Positions 1 to 11,932 of a stretch of DNA of 47,683 bases are shown here, piece after piece. Location: positions 1-47,683 of the forward strand of contig JAAVTG010000108.1 of NCBI GenBank assembly GCA_011947345.1, written 5' to 3'. This DNA is from Phytophthora quininea (taxonomy: Eukaryota > Oomycota > Peronosporomycetes > Peronosporales > Peronosporaceae). Numbering within the stretch: the first letter of the stretch is position 1; every line of letters starts with the position of its first letter. A model generated the notes under the pieces. That model did not search any database and was not told the DNA's origin. It worked only from the letters and a program-made list of their open reading frames with translations. The position numbers were made by a program, and so were the translations under genes.

Positions 1-803
1 CCCAGCCAGTCATCTTGATGGCAGACTGGCTTGGTGCTAGCCGGTTCAACTGATCGCTTACTTCAACGCGAGGGCGGACCACTGTCAACGACACAGCAAC
101 AACTGCAGGCAGGATCTACCAAGACAACCGCCCCGAGATACGGGACTTGCGTGCGCCAGTGACTTGACACTTGAGCGAGTGTCCTCCGACGACCTTCTCC
201 GCTGACGCGCGTAGCGTGAAGAAACCCCATGTTGATTACGGCTGGCGAGGCCAGAACGGTATCCGATCCAGCGGGTGCTTTCATTGTCGCTGCCAGACAG
301 ACACGAGCATCGTGGCTAATAGAGTCGAGCACAAGATGACGGACTTGCCAGTTCTCCAGCGACAAAACTTTGGCGACAATATCCACCGGCCCGCCCCTGC
401 TTCTCGAAGCTCTGTGCTTCTTTAGTAGCCACACTACTGCTGCTTGGAAGGCGGCAGCTTTGATGACTGCGAGCTCTTGCATCGCGAACACATCGTAGAA
501 CGTCAACTCGCGTCACTACGTGGAACCTCAGCTTCTACTCGCGCCGGAGCGGCTAGTATCCGAACCTATGGGGGTTTGATCCATTCGCAAACGCGCGGAG
601 GCCTCCTCAGCACCACGTACACGCGACGCTCTGCGTAGTACACTGCTTCATGCCTTTCACCGAGGGATGTCACGGTCAGGCCGAGTCGAAAGCCAGCAGC
701 AGCTAACAGCCATCCGGTGCCGCTGGCAGTCTTGCTCCGTCCGCATGCCATCTCGGCCCCGATCACTCTTCAATTTGCCTAGTGGCCTGCAACCCCATCG
801 GCA
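1..803. other. Upstream flank of duplication copy 1, no gene recognised
   Basis: No convincing coding sequence; short ORFs here have no recognisable domain. From about 145 onward the sequence aligns in order, but weakly, with 4265-4826, the upstream flank of copy 2. Shared islands include gacttgcgtgcgc, a cagcagcagctaaca stretch and atttgcctagtg just before the start codon. It is therefore the diverged 5' flank or promoter of the first FYVE-GAF copy. The flank is clearly less conserved than the coding sequence that follows. Confidence 0.6.
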
Positions 804-3417
804 ATGACTGAGAGCTACTACAGCCGCGGTAGCATCCGCAGCAGCGAGTTCAGAGCAGCAACCAAAGTGCAGCGTCGCCTGTGACCGCTCGCAACGCGCT
901 GCTCTCCGCATCCTCTATCAACGCGCTCGTCACCGACCGGGAGCTGTTCTCGACGGCGGCGAGCGTCGTGCCCAAGCTCCGCGCAGTAGTCAACCATGGC
1001 AAGGACGCCAATCGTTCCAGCACTTGGCAGACTTCATCTGCCGGCAACCAGCTCGCACCTGGCTGGGTGGTCAAGAAGAAGCAGCACGGCACCGAGATCT
1101 GCGAGTTCGACCGCTCCAAGCTCCCGTCTGGAAGGAGTTTGAACCGTCCCAATTGGCTCCACCGATCCTCACGCAATACCAACATCCGTCACTCGATGGT
1201 CGAGTCGCGCAACTCCTTGTACACTCGCGACGCCTTCTTGGGCGAGCAAGCACAGTCCGAGATCCGCGGCCGAGAGCAAACGCAGTGGGCACTGGACGAT
1301 GATAACGTGGCGTACGCTGTCACTGCACAAGTCACACTCGGCTGCCGATTGGAAGAAGCGATGACCATGCTCTTCAGCCGCGAGACGTTGCAGTTCGACG
1401 CTAGTATGGCAGCCCTCTTTGGCTCCAGGAAATATCGGAACGGAGACCTGTTGGTCTCTCGGAATTCCGCAAGAGTCTGCACAGCGTGCTCGGGTCCAAT
1501 CACGGGGAGAACGATGCAGCCTGCTGGGATGACGAAGACTTGAACGACCTCACTCAGCCCGGCTGGATCGCTCTGCAGTCGGTGGTTCTTCGGTCTCGAC
1601 GGTCGCTCAACCCTGTGGCAGCTGCACAGCACGGCAGTCGACGACAGCGACTCTGCTTCGCTGCTTACTCCCAACAGTGCGCCACCACGAATGAGGCGTT
1701 CTACGTCATGAGGACACTGCAGAAGCCCATGCACGACCAGTTCGTCCGGCGTCGAGGTGAGCACATCGCTCAGCAAGCCCTTCGAGGTGACGTCGACCAT
1801 ATCGCTGCCGGGTATCACCTCACCGGGTCGTACAGCGATGTCAACGGACACCAGACGCGAATCGTCATGACCGCGTACGTTGCCACCCCGACAAGACCGA
1901 ATGCCACGCATCAGCGCGCTCGGTTCTGGACGATTGGACAGCTTTCAACCCCATCGACGTACCACAACATCCCAGCGACAGTGAACATCGAGTCCAAGTA
2001 CGTCGTCAACTTGCTGGCGCTGGCGACCATGTCGTTTGACCAGCTTGTCCGTCGTCGACGCTTGGGTTACCAGACACTGTCACACGTGCCAGCCAGACGC
2101 GATGTCTTCCAAGAGGACAGGTGCAAAATCTGCAAGAAACTTTGGGTTCTGCGACCAGAACGGTTCTGCCAGCTCTGCGCCCAGATCGTGTGTCGAGACT
2201 GCTCGCGGAAGTTCGATGTGGAGCCGATAGCCCACCGTGTGCGCAAGAACCGGATTGCTTCGACTGCGTCGCCAACGTGGACACCAGTGTCTTCCAGAAT
2301 GACCATCCGACGATGGATCTGCCATTTATCCGTGACTCGACCATAACGGGGTGGAAACGAACACGAGAAACTGGAGGATGAGGACGAGGGTGTCAAGATC
2401 TCGACAGCCTTCTACGATATTTCGCTCAACAAGGGAAGACCACAAAGCCACAGCCGAGCAACCCAGGAAGTCCTTGAAGCACCGAAAGGATCGTAGCAGC
2501 AGCACCCACCACGTCGGCTTCTCTGTGCTCCGCACCTGGACGACAACTTGCAGACGCGCTGTTCTCTGGAGATCCGCTGGTTCGTGCGCGAGCTCTCCGT
2601 CAAGTGGTGATGCAAGTGACGACCGACTCGGCCCCAACAAGCTCCACGTCCTCTACTTCTCCTGCATCTTCCCCATACAGTGCATCACTGCCAATTCTTC
2701 ACCCTCAACACCCCAACAAGACAATGGTGGACAAGTACTTGGAAGCTCGTCTTCATCTCGCCAATATCACTAACGGCGATCAACTGGCGAGGACACTCCA
2801 TGGGACAGATCAAATTCCTTCTGCATATTGGAACAAGTTACCACGGGTCGTCAACACAGTGCCAGCAGCCAGAATTTATCCTCCACAAGAGTCAGCAGGT
2901 CGTCGACTGCAACTCGCCAATGGACCACCAGCACCAACATGGAGACCGAACTGGATCTGACGACGACTTGGACTCCGCAGCGTTGGACGCGATCTGCGAG
3001 GTCGCCGCAATGCGCCTGCAGTGTCCCGTTGCGTACATCGTGGCGCTCAACGGCGCACACAGTGCCAACGTGCAGCGCATGGTGGGGTCCTGCGGCGTGC
3101 CTCGATCGTGGGCCGAGACGACGGTCTGTCCGTTCTCTCTCGTGTCCGGCAGCAACCCGTTCGTCATCAAGGACCCGATGAGTGACCCGCATCTGCGTCG
3201 CCTTCAAGTGGGCGGCGACACTGGTGTGCGCTTCTTCGCGGGCTTCCCCATCAAGTCCCCCGACGAGTCCGTCGTTGCGTGCTTGTGCGCCGTCGACTGC
3301 CGAGCTCGCGAGAAGGTGGCGGCGGCCGATCTGGCAGCGATGCGAGCACTGGCCAAACTCGCAGCCGACCTGTTCGAAGAGGAGGTGAACCCGTACACCC
3401 CACGCAGCCACAGCTGA
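804..3417 (+). pseudogene. FYVE-GAF domain protein, copy 1, decayed
   Basis: Decayed duplicate of the gene at 4827-7465. The ATG at 804 opens with MTESYYSRGSIRSSE, then the frame is lost at about 847 because one base is missing (gagttcag against gagcttcag in copy 2). Further breaks are visible: loss of bases in the zinc-finger segment near 2140-2160, one lost T near 2257, loss of several bases near 2345, an extra A near 2436, a missing block of about seven bases near 2597 and other small deletions near 2770-2800. The 3' part (GAF domain, about 2960-3400) is still open to the stop at 3415-3417. Some breaks are larger than one base, so unlike most frame breaks in this window this copy looks genuinely decayed. 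It also shares with copy 2 the frame change near 1460. Confidence 0.8.
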
Positions 3418-3515
3418 CGAGTGAATGATGTCACAGTCATGTTGGTAGTGTCATGTCTTGATGTCCGCTCATTCCTGCTTCAACGTTGCTAAGTACGATA
3501 ATCCTGTGTTGCTCA
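917..3515 (+). repeat. High-identity duplication tract 1, copy 1
   Basis: Nearly identical to 4941-7559 apart from scattered substitutions and small indels. Identity begins abruptly at the codons for INALV, within about 40 codons of the start, and ends abruptly about 100 bases after the stop codon. Flanks on both sides are far more diverged. Confidence 0.85.
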
Positions 3516-3551
3516 CGGTGAGCAGCTCATCCCACCTCATACAGTCAGCTC

Positions 3552-4187
3552 GTGCCCTTCAGCATGAAACATGCCGCTTCACGAAGGGATAATGTATATC
3601 CCGCCTTCAAATGGACTCTGCCAACTCTGCCGACACCGACACCAACTTGGATTGGGAAGTGTCCTTTAGAGGATGGTGGATCCTCCAGCAGCGAGAGAGA
3701 CCAAGAGGACTCTCCAAACTCTAACTCTGAACAAGAAGAGAGCGATGACGTGTGCTCCAACGAAGGTGAACGTCCTGCAGAGCTCGTCTACCGTCGAAGA
3801 AATCATTTACGCCAACTTGACACCCACAAAACACTGACGGGGAACGTTTGGGAGACACTCGGCGACATGGCTCGCACCGACAATGTGGGCTACATCGCGT
3901 GGCTCATCCCTTTTACAGGTATCAGCACCATGCTCGGGACGGAGTTTCTGGCCTGTGTGAACCACTTCAGCTGCTCGAGAACTTCCCGACGCTGTCGTAC
4001 GCCGCGACGTTCAAACCCGAAGGTTTCGCCTTCACTGTCGGTATGTGCCTGACTGCCATCTTCATCTTGGTGTCGGTCGTGCTCTTCTTCTGGTACTTGA
4101 GACTGCGGATGCAGAAGCAGAAAATGGATGATGACGACGATACTGCTGAACGCTGCAGTACTAAGAGTTGGGCGGCGAGCTACTCGT
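3552..4187 (+). pseudogene. Truncated Frag1/DRAM/Sfk1-like gene, copy 1
   Basis: 5' part of the gene found complete at 10258-11568. It keeps the acidic serine-rich leader and the first membrane segments (DNVGYIAWLIPFTGIS, then the segment after FAFTVG). It has a one-base deletion near 3976 (tgctcgag against tgctccgag) and stops matching at 4187 in the middle of the gene, where the sequence switches to the upstream flank of duplication copy 2. No start matching the intact copy is visible; the 5' end from 3552 to about 3690 is diverged. It cannot encode the full six-pass protein. Confidence 0.8.
3690..4187 (+). repeat. High-identity duplication tract 2, copy 1
   Basis: Almost identical to 10472-10970; I see only a few substitutions and one missing C. 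It starts in the serine-rich leader of the Frag1/DRAM gene and ends at the truncation point. The distance to its partner is about 6.8 kb, whereas tract 1 partners are 4.02 kb apart; the difference is the kinase gene present only in copy 2. Confidence 0.85.
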
Positions 4188-4826
4188 CCTTGGCTGCAAG
4201 TACGGACTCTGTATATCAACGATGTGGCAGCAGCGGGAGAATCCGAAAGCCTCCGAGAGATTCCCGACTTGCGTGCGCAGTGACTCCAGACGCGAGCTTC
4301 CGAAGGAGCGTCCACCGATGACCTCTTTGTCTGACGCGTGTGCGTTACGAAGCCCCATAGGGGCGACCGAAGTGTGCATTTCCATTGCCGCGAGCACCGC
4401 GGCCGGACCAACGTTGCCATTCCGTCCGATGGTACAATAAGCCCCGCGCTTGTTGGTGCAGACTCGATAGCGATGACACGGAGGCAGTCCGATGACTTTG
4501 TAGCGCGAGAAACAGCCACCATCCTCGACAGGATCCGTAGAGCTTCAACTCGCGCCACTGCGGAAACTCAACTTCTACTCGATCGGAGTGAACTAGCGGC
4601 CGGGCTTTTAGTCAAATGCGCGCCACATACACGCGACCCAGTGCCCCAGCGAGGTGTCACCGTCAGACCGACGCCATAAAGCCAGCAGCAGCTAACACCC
4701 ACCCGACGACGCACTGGGGGCACCAGGCAGCAGTCCTGCTCCGTCCACCTGCACCCTTGGTCTCGCAGCTGAACCTGCAGCCTGGGCCATTCCTCGATTT
4801 GCCTAGTGCTGTGCACTCCACCGGCA
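4188..4826. other. Upstream flank of duplication copy 2
   Basis: Non-coding sequence joining the truncated Frag1 copy to the second FYVE-GAF gene. From about 4265 it is a weak, gapped match to 145-803. No domain-bearing ORF. It presumably carries the promoter of the gene starting at 4827; I could not identify a specific core-promoter element. Confidence 0.55.
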
Positions 4827-7465
4827 ATGACTGAGAGCTACTACAGCCGCGGTAGCATCCGCAGCAGCGAGCTTCAGAGCAGCAACCAAAGTGCAGCGTC
4901 GCCAGTGTCAGCTCGAAACGCTCTGCTTTCAGCGTCGTCGATCAACGCGCTCGTCACCGACCGGGAGCTGTTCTCGACGGCGGCGAGCGTCGTGCCCAAG
5001 CTCCGCGCAGTAGTCAACCATGGCAAGGACGCCAATCGTTCCAGCACTTGGCAGACTTCAACTGCCGGCAACCAGCTCGCACCTGGCTGGGTGGTCAAGA
5101 AGAAGCAGCACGGCACCGAGATCTGCGAGTTCGACCGCTCCAAGCTCCCGTCTGGAAGGAGTTTGAACCGTCCCAATTGGCTCCACCGATCCTCACGCAA
5201 TACCAACATCCGTCACTCGATGGTCGAGTCGCGCAACTCCTTGTACACTCGCGACGCCTTCTTGGGCGAGCAAGCACAGTCCGAGATCCGCGGCCGAGAG
5301 CAATCCCAGTGGGCACTGGACGATGATAACGTGGCGTACGCTGTCACTGCACAAGTCACACTCGGCTGCCGATTGGAAGAAGCGATGACCATGCTCTTCA
5401 GCCGCGAGACGTTGCAGTTCGACGCTAGTATGGCAGCCCTCTTTGGCTCCAGGAAATATCGGAACGGAGACTTGTTGGTCTCTCGGAATTCCGCAAGAGT
5501 CTGCACAGCGTGCTCGGGTCCAATCACGGGGAGAACGATGCAGCCTGCTGGGACGACGAAGACTTGAACGACCTCACTCAGCCCGGCTGGATCGCTCTGC
5601 AGTCGGTGGTTCTTCGGTCTCGACGGTCGCTCAACCCTGTGGCAGCTGCACAGCACGGCAGTCGACGACAGCGACTCTGCTTCGCTGCTTACTCCCAACA
5701 GTGCGCCACCACGAATGAGGCGTTCTACGTCATGAGGACACTGCAGAAGCCCATGCACGACCAGTTCGTCTGTCGTCGAGGTGAGCACATCGCTCAGCAA
5801 GCCCTTCGAGGTGACGTCGACCATATCGCTGCCGGGTATCACCTCACCGGGTCGTACAGCGATGTCAACGGACACCAGACGCGAATTGTCATGACCGCGT
5901 ACGTTGCCACCCCGACAAGACCGAATGCCACGCATCAGCGTGCTCGGTTCTGGACAATTGGACAGCTTTCAACCCCATCGACGTACCACAACATCCCAGC
6001 GACAGTGAACATCGAGTCCAAGTACGTGGTCAACTTGCTGGCGCTGGCGACCATGTCGTTTGACCAGCTCGTCCGTCGTCGACGCTTGGGTTACCAGACA
6101 CTGTCACACGTGCCAGCTAGACGCGATGTCTTCCAAGAGGACAAGTGCAAAATCTGCCAGAAAAACTTTGGGTTCCTGCGACCAGAACGGTTCTGCCAGC
6201 TCTGCGCTCAAATCGTGTGTCGAGACTGCTCACGGAAGTTCGATGTGGAGCCGATAGCCCACCGTGTGCGCAAGAACCGGATTTGCTTCGACTGCGTCGC
6301 CAACGTGGACGCCAGTGTCTTCCAGAATGACCATCCGACGATGGATCTGCCATTTATCCGTGACTCGACCGGAACGGGAACGATTGGAAACGAACACGAG
6401 AAACTGGAGGATGAGGACGAGGGTGTCAAGATCTCGACAGCCTTCTACGATATTTCGCTCAACAAGGGAGACCACAAAGCCACAGCCGAGCAACCCAGGA
6501 AGTCCTTGAAGCACCGAAAGGATCGTAGCAGCAGCGCCACCACCACATCGGCTTCTCTGTGCTCCGCACCTGGACGACAACTTGCAGACGCGCTGTTCTC
6601 TGGAGATCCGCTGGTTCGTGCACGAGCTCGAGGTCGTCCGTCAAGTGGTGATGAAAGTGACGACCGACTCGGCCCCAACAAGCTCCACGTCCTCTACCTC
6701 TCCTGCATCTTCCCCATACAGTGCATCACTACCAATTCTTCACCCCAACACCCCAACAAGACAATGGTGGACAAGTACTTGGAAGCTCGTCTTCACCTCG
6801 CCAATATCCCGCTTAACGGCGATCAAGACAATGGCGAGGACACTCCACGGGGCAGATCAAATTCCTTCTGCATATTGGAACAAGTAACCACGGGTCGTCA
6901 ACGCAGTGCCAGCAGCCAGAATGTATCCTCCACAAGAGTCAGCAGGTCGTCGACTGCAACTCGCCAATGGACCACCAGCACCAACATGGAGACCGAACTG
7001 GATCTGGACGACGACTTGGACTCCGCAGCGTTGGACGCGATCTGCGAGGTCGCTGCAATGCGCCTGCGGTGTCCCGTTGCGTACATCGTGGCGCTCAACG
7101 GCGCACACAGTGCCAACGTGCAACGCATGGTGGGGTCCTGCGGCGTGCCTCGATCGTGGGCCGAGACGACGGTCTGTCCGTTCTCTCTCGTGTCCGGCAG
7201 CAACCCGTTCGTCATCAAGGACCCGATGAGTGACCCGCATCTGCGTCGCCTTCAAGTGGGCGGCGACACTGGTGTGCGCTTCTTCGCGGGCTTCCCCATC
7301 AAGTCCACCGACGAGTCCGTCGTTGCGTGCTTGTGCGCCGTCGACTGCCGAGCTCGCGAGAAGGTGGCGGCGGCCGATCTGGCAGCGATGCGAGCACTGG
7401 CCAAACTCGCAGCCGACCTGTTCGAAGAGGAGGTGAACCCGTACACCCCACGCAGCCACAGCTGA
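4827..7465 (+). CDS. START-like/FYVE-related zinc finger and GAF domain protein, copy 2 (one frame change)
   Basis: About 880 residues. ATG at 4827 opens with MTESYYSRGS. The N-terminal half resembles the START-like region of the large oomycete FYVE protein family (LGCRLEEAMTMLFSRETLQF near 5360-5420). A FYVE-related finger follows at 6146-6295: C-x2-C, FCQLCAQIVCRDC, then C-x2-C. The canonical R+HHC+ motif is absent, so phosphoinositide binding is uncertain. A low-complexity linker leads to a C-terminal GAF domain at about 7010-7440. The reading frame changes near 5485: phase 0 up to GDLLV, then SEFRKSLHSVLGS. One missing T would restore it, and copy 1 shares the change. No intron fits there. 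Expected role: membrane or phosphoinositide-linked signalling; the ligand of the GAF domain is unknown. Confidence 0.75.
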
Positions 7466-7559
7466 CGAGTGATGTCACAGTCATGTTGGTAGTGTCATGT
7501 CTTGATGTCCGCTCATTCCTGCTTCAACGTTGCTAAGTACGATAATCCTGTGCTGCTCA
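4941..7559 (+). repeat. High-identity duplication tract 1, copy 2
   Basis: Partner of 917-3515. Covers the FYVE-GAF gene from about codon 39 through the stop and about 95 bases of 3' flank. Immediately after it the kinase gene begins, which copy 1 lacks. Confidence 0.85.
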
Positions 7560-7603
7560 TCGGTCCAGTTCCAGTTCTCAAGTTGTCGAGCTCTTCGGGG
7601 GCG

Positions 7604-10058
7604 ATGCGGATGCGAGTGGCGAGCCGTTTGGCTCGACCTGTACGGTCCAAAGTGGCCGCGACGACAGCAGATCAAGCTCCGATCCATGCGCAAGAGGCGT
7701 ACGGGAACGGAACTGCGTGGGTCGGAGTCTTCACTACACTGGCCACTGCGGGGCTGGCGGCGTTGGCGTACAAGCGAATGAACGAGGATTCCAAGTGCGG
7801 AGCGAGTGCAAGTGGCAGCGACTCGTGGATGAGCCAGAAGGTAGACAAGAGAGACCACTACGCTCTGCTGAAGGAGCTCGGACGAGGAGGTTCGACACAC
7901 CAGTGAAGACTTTGAGGAGACAGATTTTTAACGTACTGATGGCGTTGTAAAGGCTTTTCGGTCGTCCGACTGGCAGTTGATACCACCAATGATCAGGTGC
8001 AAGGAGAAACAAAATACGTGTGAATAAGAATGAGGCAAACAGCCCTAACGCTCTATGTGATGACCGAATAGATGCTGGCAGCGAAAATCTTTGACCCCAA
8101 GAGCTGCTCGAAGGAGGCGATCCAGGCAGAGGTATCGGTCCTAGAGAGTGGCTGGCATTTGCTTTGCTTTTCGGTTGTATTGAGATGCTGGTGTTGTTGT
8201 AGATTGATATTCTACGCCACCTCGGCACGCACAAAAACATCGTGTCGCTTCACGACGTGCTGTACTCCAAGAAGGAGACGATCATGCTCATGGACTTGGT
8301 GGAAGGTGGCGAACTTTTTGACTATATCGTCGACATGGTAGGCAGCATCTGAGCCACATTGTCGCAAGCTCCACCACCTTACTGTTTAGTTATTCAACCA
8401 TAGGGATCTGTATCCGAGAAGGACGCTGCTCACCTTCTTTTCGATGTTTGCCGAGCGCTGGACTACGTGCACGGTCGGGGCGTTTGGTAAGATACATTTA
8501 TCGCAGTGGTGTTTGCCCTACTAATGCTTTTTGTGCAGCCACCGTGACTTGAAGCCTGAAAACGTGCTGCTGTCCGATCGATCTGCAAATACCAATGTCA
8601 AATTAGCGGTGAGGTGCAAATACCTCCTCGATATGTTGACAGTGGTGCCTAACACGTCATGCAACAGGATTTTGGCCTCAGTCGACGGCAACGTGAAGGC
8701 GAGCAGGTGGTGGAAAAATTTCCGACTGGAACTATGTGAGCTCCCGAAACAAGTGAAACTGGGTGCATAGCGTCGTTATTGACCAGGTATTTTGTTTGCA
8801 TAATCAGCGCGTATTGGGCCCCTGAAATCATCACACACCAGCCTCAGGATTTCGGAGTCGACATGTTTGCATTTGGCGTGCTGGTACATTCCAGCAATTG
8901 TGATTTTGGATTCTGCTCCTAATTGGCTCTCCTCCTTGTAGGCTTACATTACCCTCACGGGAGTGCACCCATTCGATCCGAGGGGCGATAGGTCGGATGC
9001 TGAAATCGTAAAGGAAATTGCGAATGGCAATTACGACGGTGAGTGTTCAGTTAGTTGATGCTTTAGACGACCAAGGCCTAACAATTCGTTTGATTTGTTG
9101 AATGTAGTGGAGAACAAGTGGTTCCAGGACCTCTCTGCTGAGGCCAAAGATTTTCTGACGCGCTTACTAGACTCGGATCCAAGTAAAGACTAACGGCCAA
9201 GGAAGCGATGCAGCATTCTTGGCTAAAGGGGTACACGACGTCCACAGAGCCTCTCGACAGCGATCACAGCCAGCGACTCCGTTCGTACCAGCGTCTACAA
9301 CAATTACGAGCCAATATTTTGGCGGTCGTCATGGGCGTCCAGCACGCAAAGTTTGGCGGGCGCGATGATCCTGCTTGTGGCGACCAGCACTTGTCGACTC
9401 ACCGAACATCAACGGTAAACATGGACATGTTCAAGGAAACGTTTGCTCTCTTCGACAAAGATGAATCGGGCTCCATTGATCGTGATGAGCTTCGCAATAT
9501 GCTTTTGGCACTGGGACAGCACCTTTCTCGGTACGTTCACGCGACGACCTCGAGTCTCTGCTACCAAACTCACAAAGTGTGCTTTGATTGCGGTTTTACA
9601 GCAAGGAGATTGATGACATCATGCGCCAAGCCGACACCGATGGCGACGGGAAGATTTCGTTTACCGAGTTCGTCAGCATGATGAACCAACGGCTCTTTCG
9701 ACGGTAATGGGAGTGTTGCTTAGTCGGTCTATCGAAGTGCGGCTAATCTAACGTGTCCTTCGTGCTGCAGAGGAGACCTGACTGCAGGAGATCTTAAAGC
9801 TGCTTTTGACGTACGTGGCTTATTTCAACTGGGTTATTAACCGATAAAACTCACTTCGCTTCCGCTTTCGGGCAGGCCTTTGACGCAAACCACGACGGCT
9901 TCATTTCCAGTGGCGAGCTGGAGCACATTCTGCATGTGCTCAACAACAAGCGCATCAGCAATGACGAGATCTGCAAGATCATCCAAGCAGCCGACAAGAA
10001 CGACGACGGCAAGATCGACTACGACGAATTCTGCGACCTGATGCAGAAGAAGAATTGA
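7604..10058 (+). CDS. Calcium-dependent protein kinase, four EF-hands, N-terminal membrane or mitochondrial leader
   Basis: Serine/threonine kinase fused to a calmodulin-like domain. Introns, all GT-AG: 7890-7952, 7997-8071, 8132-8202, 8338-8403, 8487-8538, 8609-8667, 8736-8807, 8884-8941, 9039-9106, 9531-9601, 9704-9770, 9811-9875. Spliced kinase motifs: glycine loop GRGGFSVV, AAKIF lysine, catalytic CHRDLKPEN, DFGLSR, AYWAPEI. EF-hands: DKDESGSIDRDE, DTDGDGKISFTE, DANHDGFISSGE, DKNDDGKIDYDE. I prefer the ATG at 7604: it gives an Arg/Ala-rich leader without acidic residues (MRMRVASRLARPVRSKV) followed by a hydrophobic segment (AWVGVFTTLATAGLAALAY). An in-frame ATG at 7502 lies inside the duplicated flank. 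Near 9185-9190 one base is missing between DPSK and LTAKEA, a probable sequence error. The gene is absent from duplication copy 1. Confidence 0.88.
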
Positions 10059-10257
10059 GGACGAGGAGTCCGTAGTGTGCGTGGCAAAACCATTGCATGT
10101 CAATTGTAAAACGACCTCGTGGGTTACGCCCGATGCTTCAACAAGGTTAACGACGTCTATTATTTCGGGCCGAATGCTCATTGAGCACAGCCCATGCAAG
10201 GGTTGACCCCACCGTTGTATTCGCTATCGCCATAAAGCTCGGCGCGACGTTGAAATC

Positions 10258-11568
10258 ATGGCAGCTGTACAACCTCTCCCCGGCCAGCGTAACCACCTGC
10301 TGGAGCTACGTACCCCATACGATCTCCAATACAGTTCCGACGAGGTGGTGTTAGCTCCGACTCGGACTCTGGCAGCTCCGACGCTGACAGCTCCAACGCC
10401 GACGCCGACTCGGACTCGGAAGTATCCGCTGAGGAGTCCTCTTAGAAGGATCCGACGCGTCCTCCTCAAGTAGCGAGAGAGACCAAGAGGACTCTCCAAA
10501 CTCTAACTCTGAACAAGAAGAGAGCGACGACTTGTCCTCCAACGAAGGTGAACGTCCTGCAGAGCTCGTCTACCGTCGAAGAAATCATTTACGCCAACTT
10601 GACACCCACAAAACACTGACGGGGAACATTTGGGAGACACTCGGCGACATGGCTCGCACCGACAATGTGGGCTACATCGCGTGGCTCATCCCTTTTACAG
10701 GTATCAGCACCATGCTCGGGACGGAGTTTCTGGCCTGTGTGAACCACTTCAGCTGCTCCGAGAACTTCCCGACGCTGTCGTACGCCGCGACGTTCAAACC
10801 CGAAGGTTTCGCCTTCACTGTCGGTATGTGCCTGACTGCCATCTTCATCTTGGTGTCGGTCGTGCTCTTCTTCTGGTACTTGAGACTGCGGATGCAGAAG
10901 CAGAAAATGGATGATGACGACGATACTGCTGAACGCTGCAGTACTAAGAGTTGGGCGGCGAGCTACTCGTGCTTGGCGTTTGGCGTCTTGGCAGCGATCT
11001 CGCTGTTTGGCCTCGCGGTGATGGATATGGGCGCGCACCACGACGAGCACATCAACTTCACCATTGTGTTCTTTGTGGCGGCGTGGGCTACGATGATCGC
11101 GGTGCAGACAGCACGCAAGGAGATTCTGCACGAGGACGAAGCTTCGTCGTCGTCTGGAAAAGTTGGCGCCAGCCTTTGGGATACGCTGCGACGACGGTCG
11201 TTCTGGACGTCCCTGCGCCGATGGAGACGGCTGGACTTCATTACAGCCTACACACTCGGCCGACTACTACTCAACGGCGGACTCGGGTCCACGTTCTTCT
11301 GTACGTTGTTGCTGAAAAATACTTGTCGATCCGTTTGCTTTGTGCTGACGTTCATGATGTGTGTACATGCTCAGTCGGACTCACGTTCCTCTGCGCCAAC
11401 GGCGTGTGGCCCAACCCACTGGGCTTTACAGCCGTCCAAGAAGCTTTCTTCGAGGCTGTCGCCATCGTGTGCCAGCTGCTGTTCATGGGGACGCTGTCAT
11501 GCGAGCTAGCTCGACTGACGCGGCTCGTCGAGCAGCACGACTACATGGAGCTAGAGAGGAGCGAATGA
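10258..11568 (+). CDS. Frag1/DRAM/Sfk1 family multi-pass membrane protein
   Basis: Acidic, serine-rich leader followed by about six membrane segments. Family hallmarks: DNVGYIAWLIPFTGIS, then SYAATFKPEGFAFTVGM leading into the second helix. One intron at 11301-11374 joins GSTFF to FGLTFLCANGVWPNP; stop at 11566-11568. The leader has two apparent one-base losses: near 10345 (between SDEV and SSDSDS) and near 10451 (TCT-TAG, where copy 1 has an extra T). Both lie in low-complexity coding sequence, so these may be sequence errors. Known members include the GPI-lipid remodelling PGAP2/Cwh43 group and the lysosomal DRAM proteins; which role applies here cannot be told from the sequence. Confidence 0.75.
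10472..10970 (+). repeat. High-identity duplication tract 2, copy 2
   Basis: Partner of 3690-4187 inside the intact Frag1/DRAM gene. Identity stops abruptly at 10970 (ctactcgt), which marks the breakpoint of the truncated copy. Confidence 0.85.
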
Positions 11569-11932
11569 ATAGGCCACTGGCCCCAATAGACAACTGCCAA
11601 GAACTTCGCAGCAGAGCGAGTCCCTTATTGACGACTGCCGCAGGGGATTGTGGAGACCGATCTCCGTGTCCTGACGCACGTATTTCTAGTCGGGGGCGCG
11701 CAGGTAACATCATCTGCGGGCACCGCTTGCGACTCCTGCTTCGTCGAGCCAATTTGGTTGTGGTGCTCAAAAATTGAGACCTGATATTCGTACGCTCGAC
11801 GGCGATTGGTCAATCTCAAATAGGTTCAGCGTTTTGCCCTGTCTCTTCGTCTATCTTGCTAGCGCATACAAGGCGCAAGTGATTCCTCCCTCACAACCCG
11901 TTACACCGCGCAGTTAGCAAGGTTGAGCAGTG
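11569..11932. other. Intergenic region
   Basis: About 360 bases between the Frag1/DRAM stop and the PDZ-ZZ start codon. No coding potential seen. It should hold the 3' end of the former and the promoter of the latter; a pyrimidine-rich stretch at about 11838-11900 lies in the expected place for a start-site region, but I could not identify a defined element. Confidence 0.4.
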
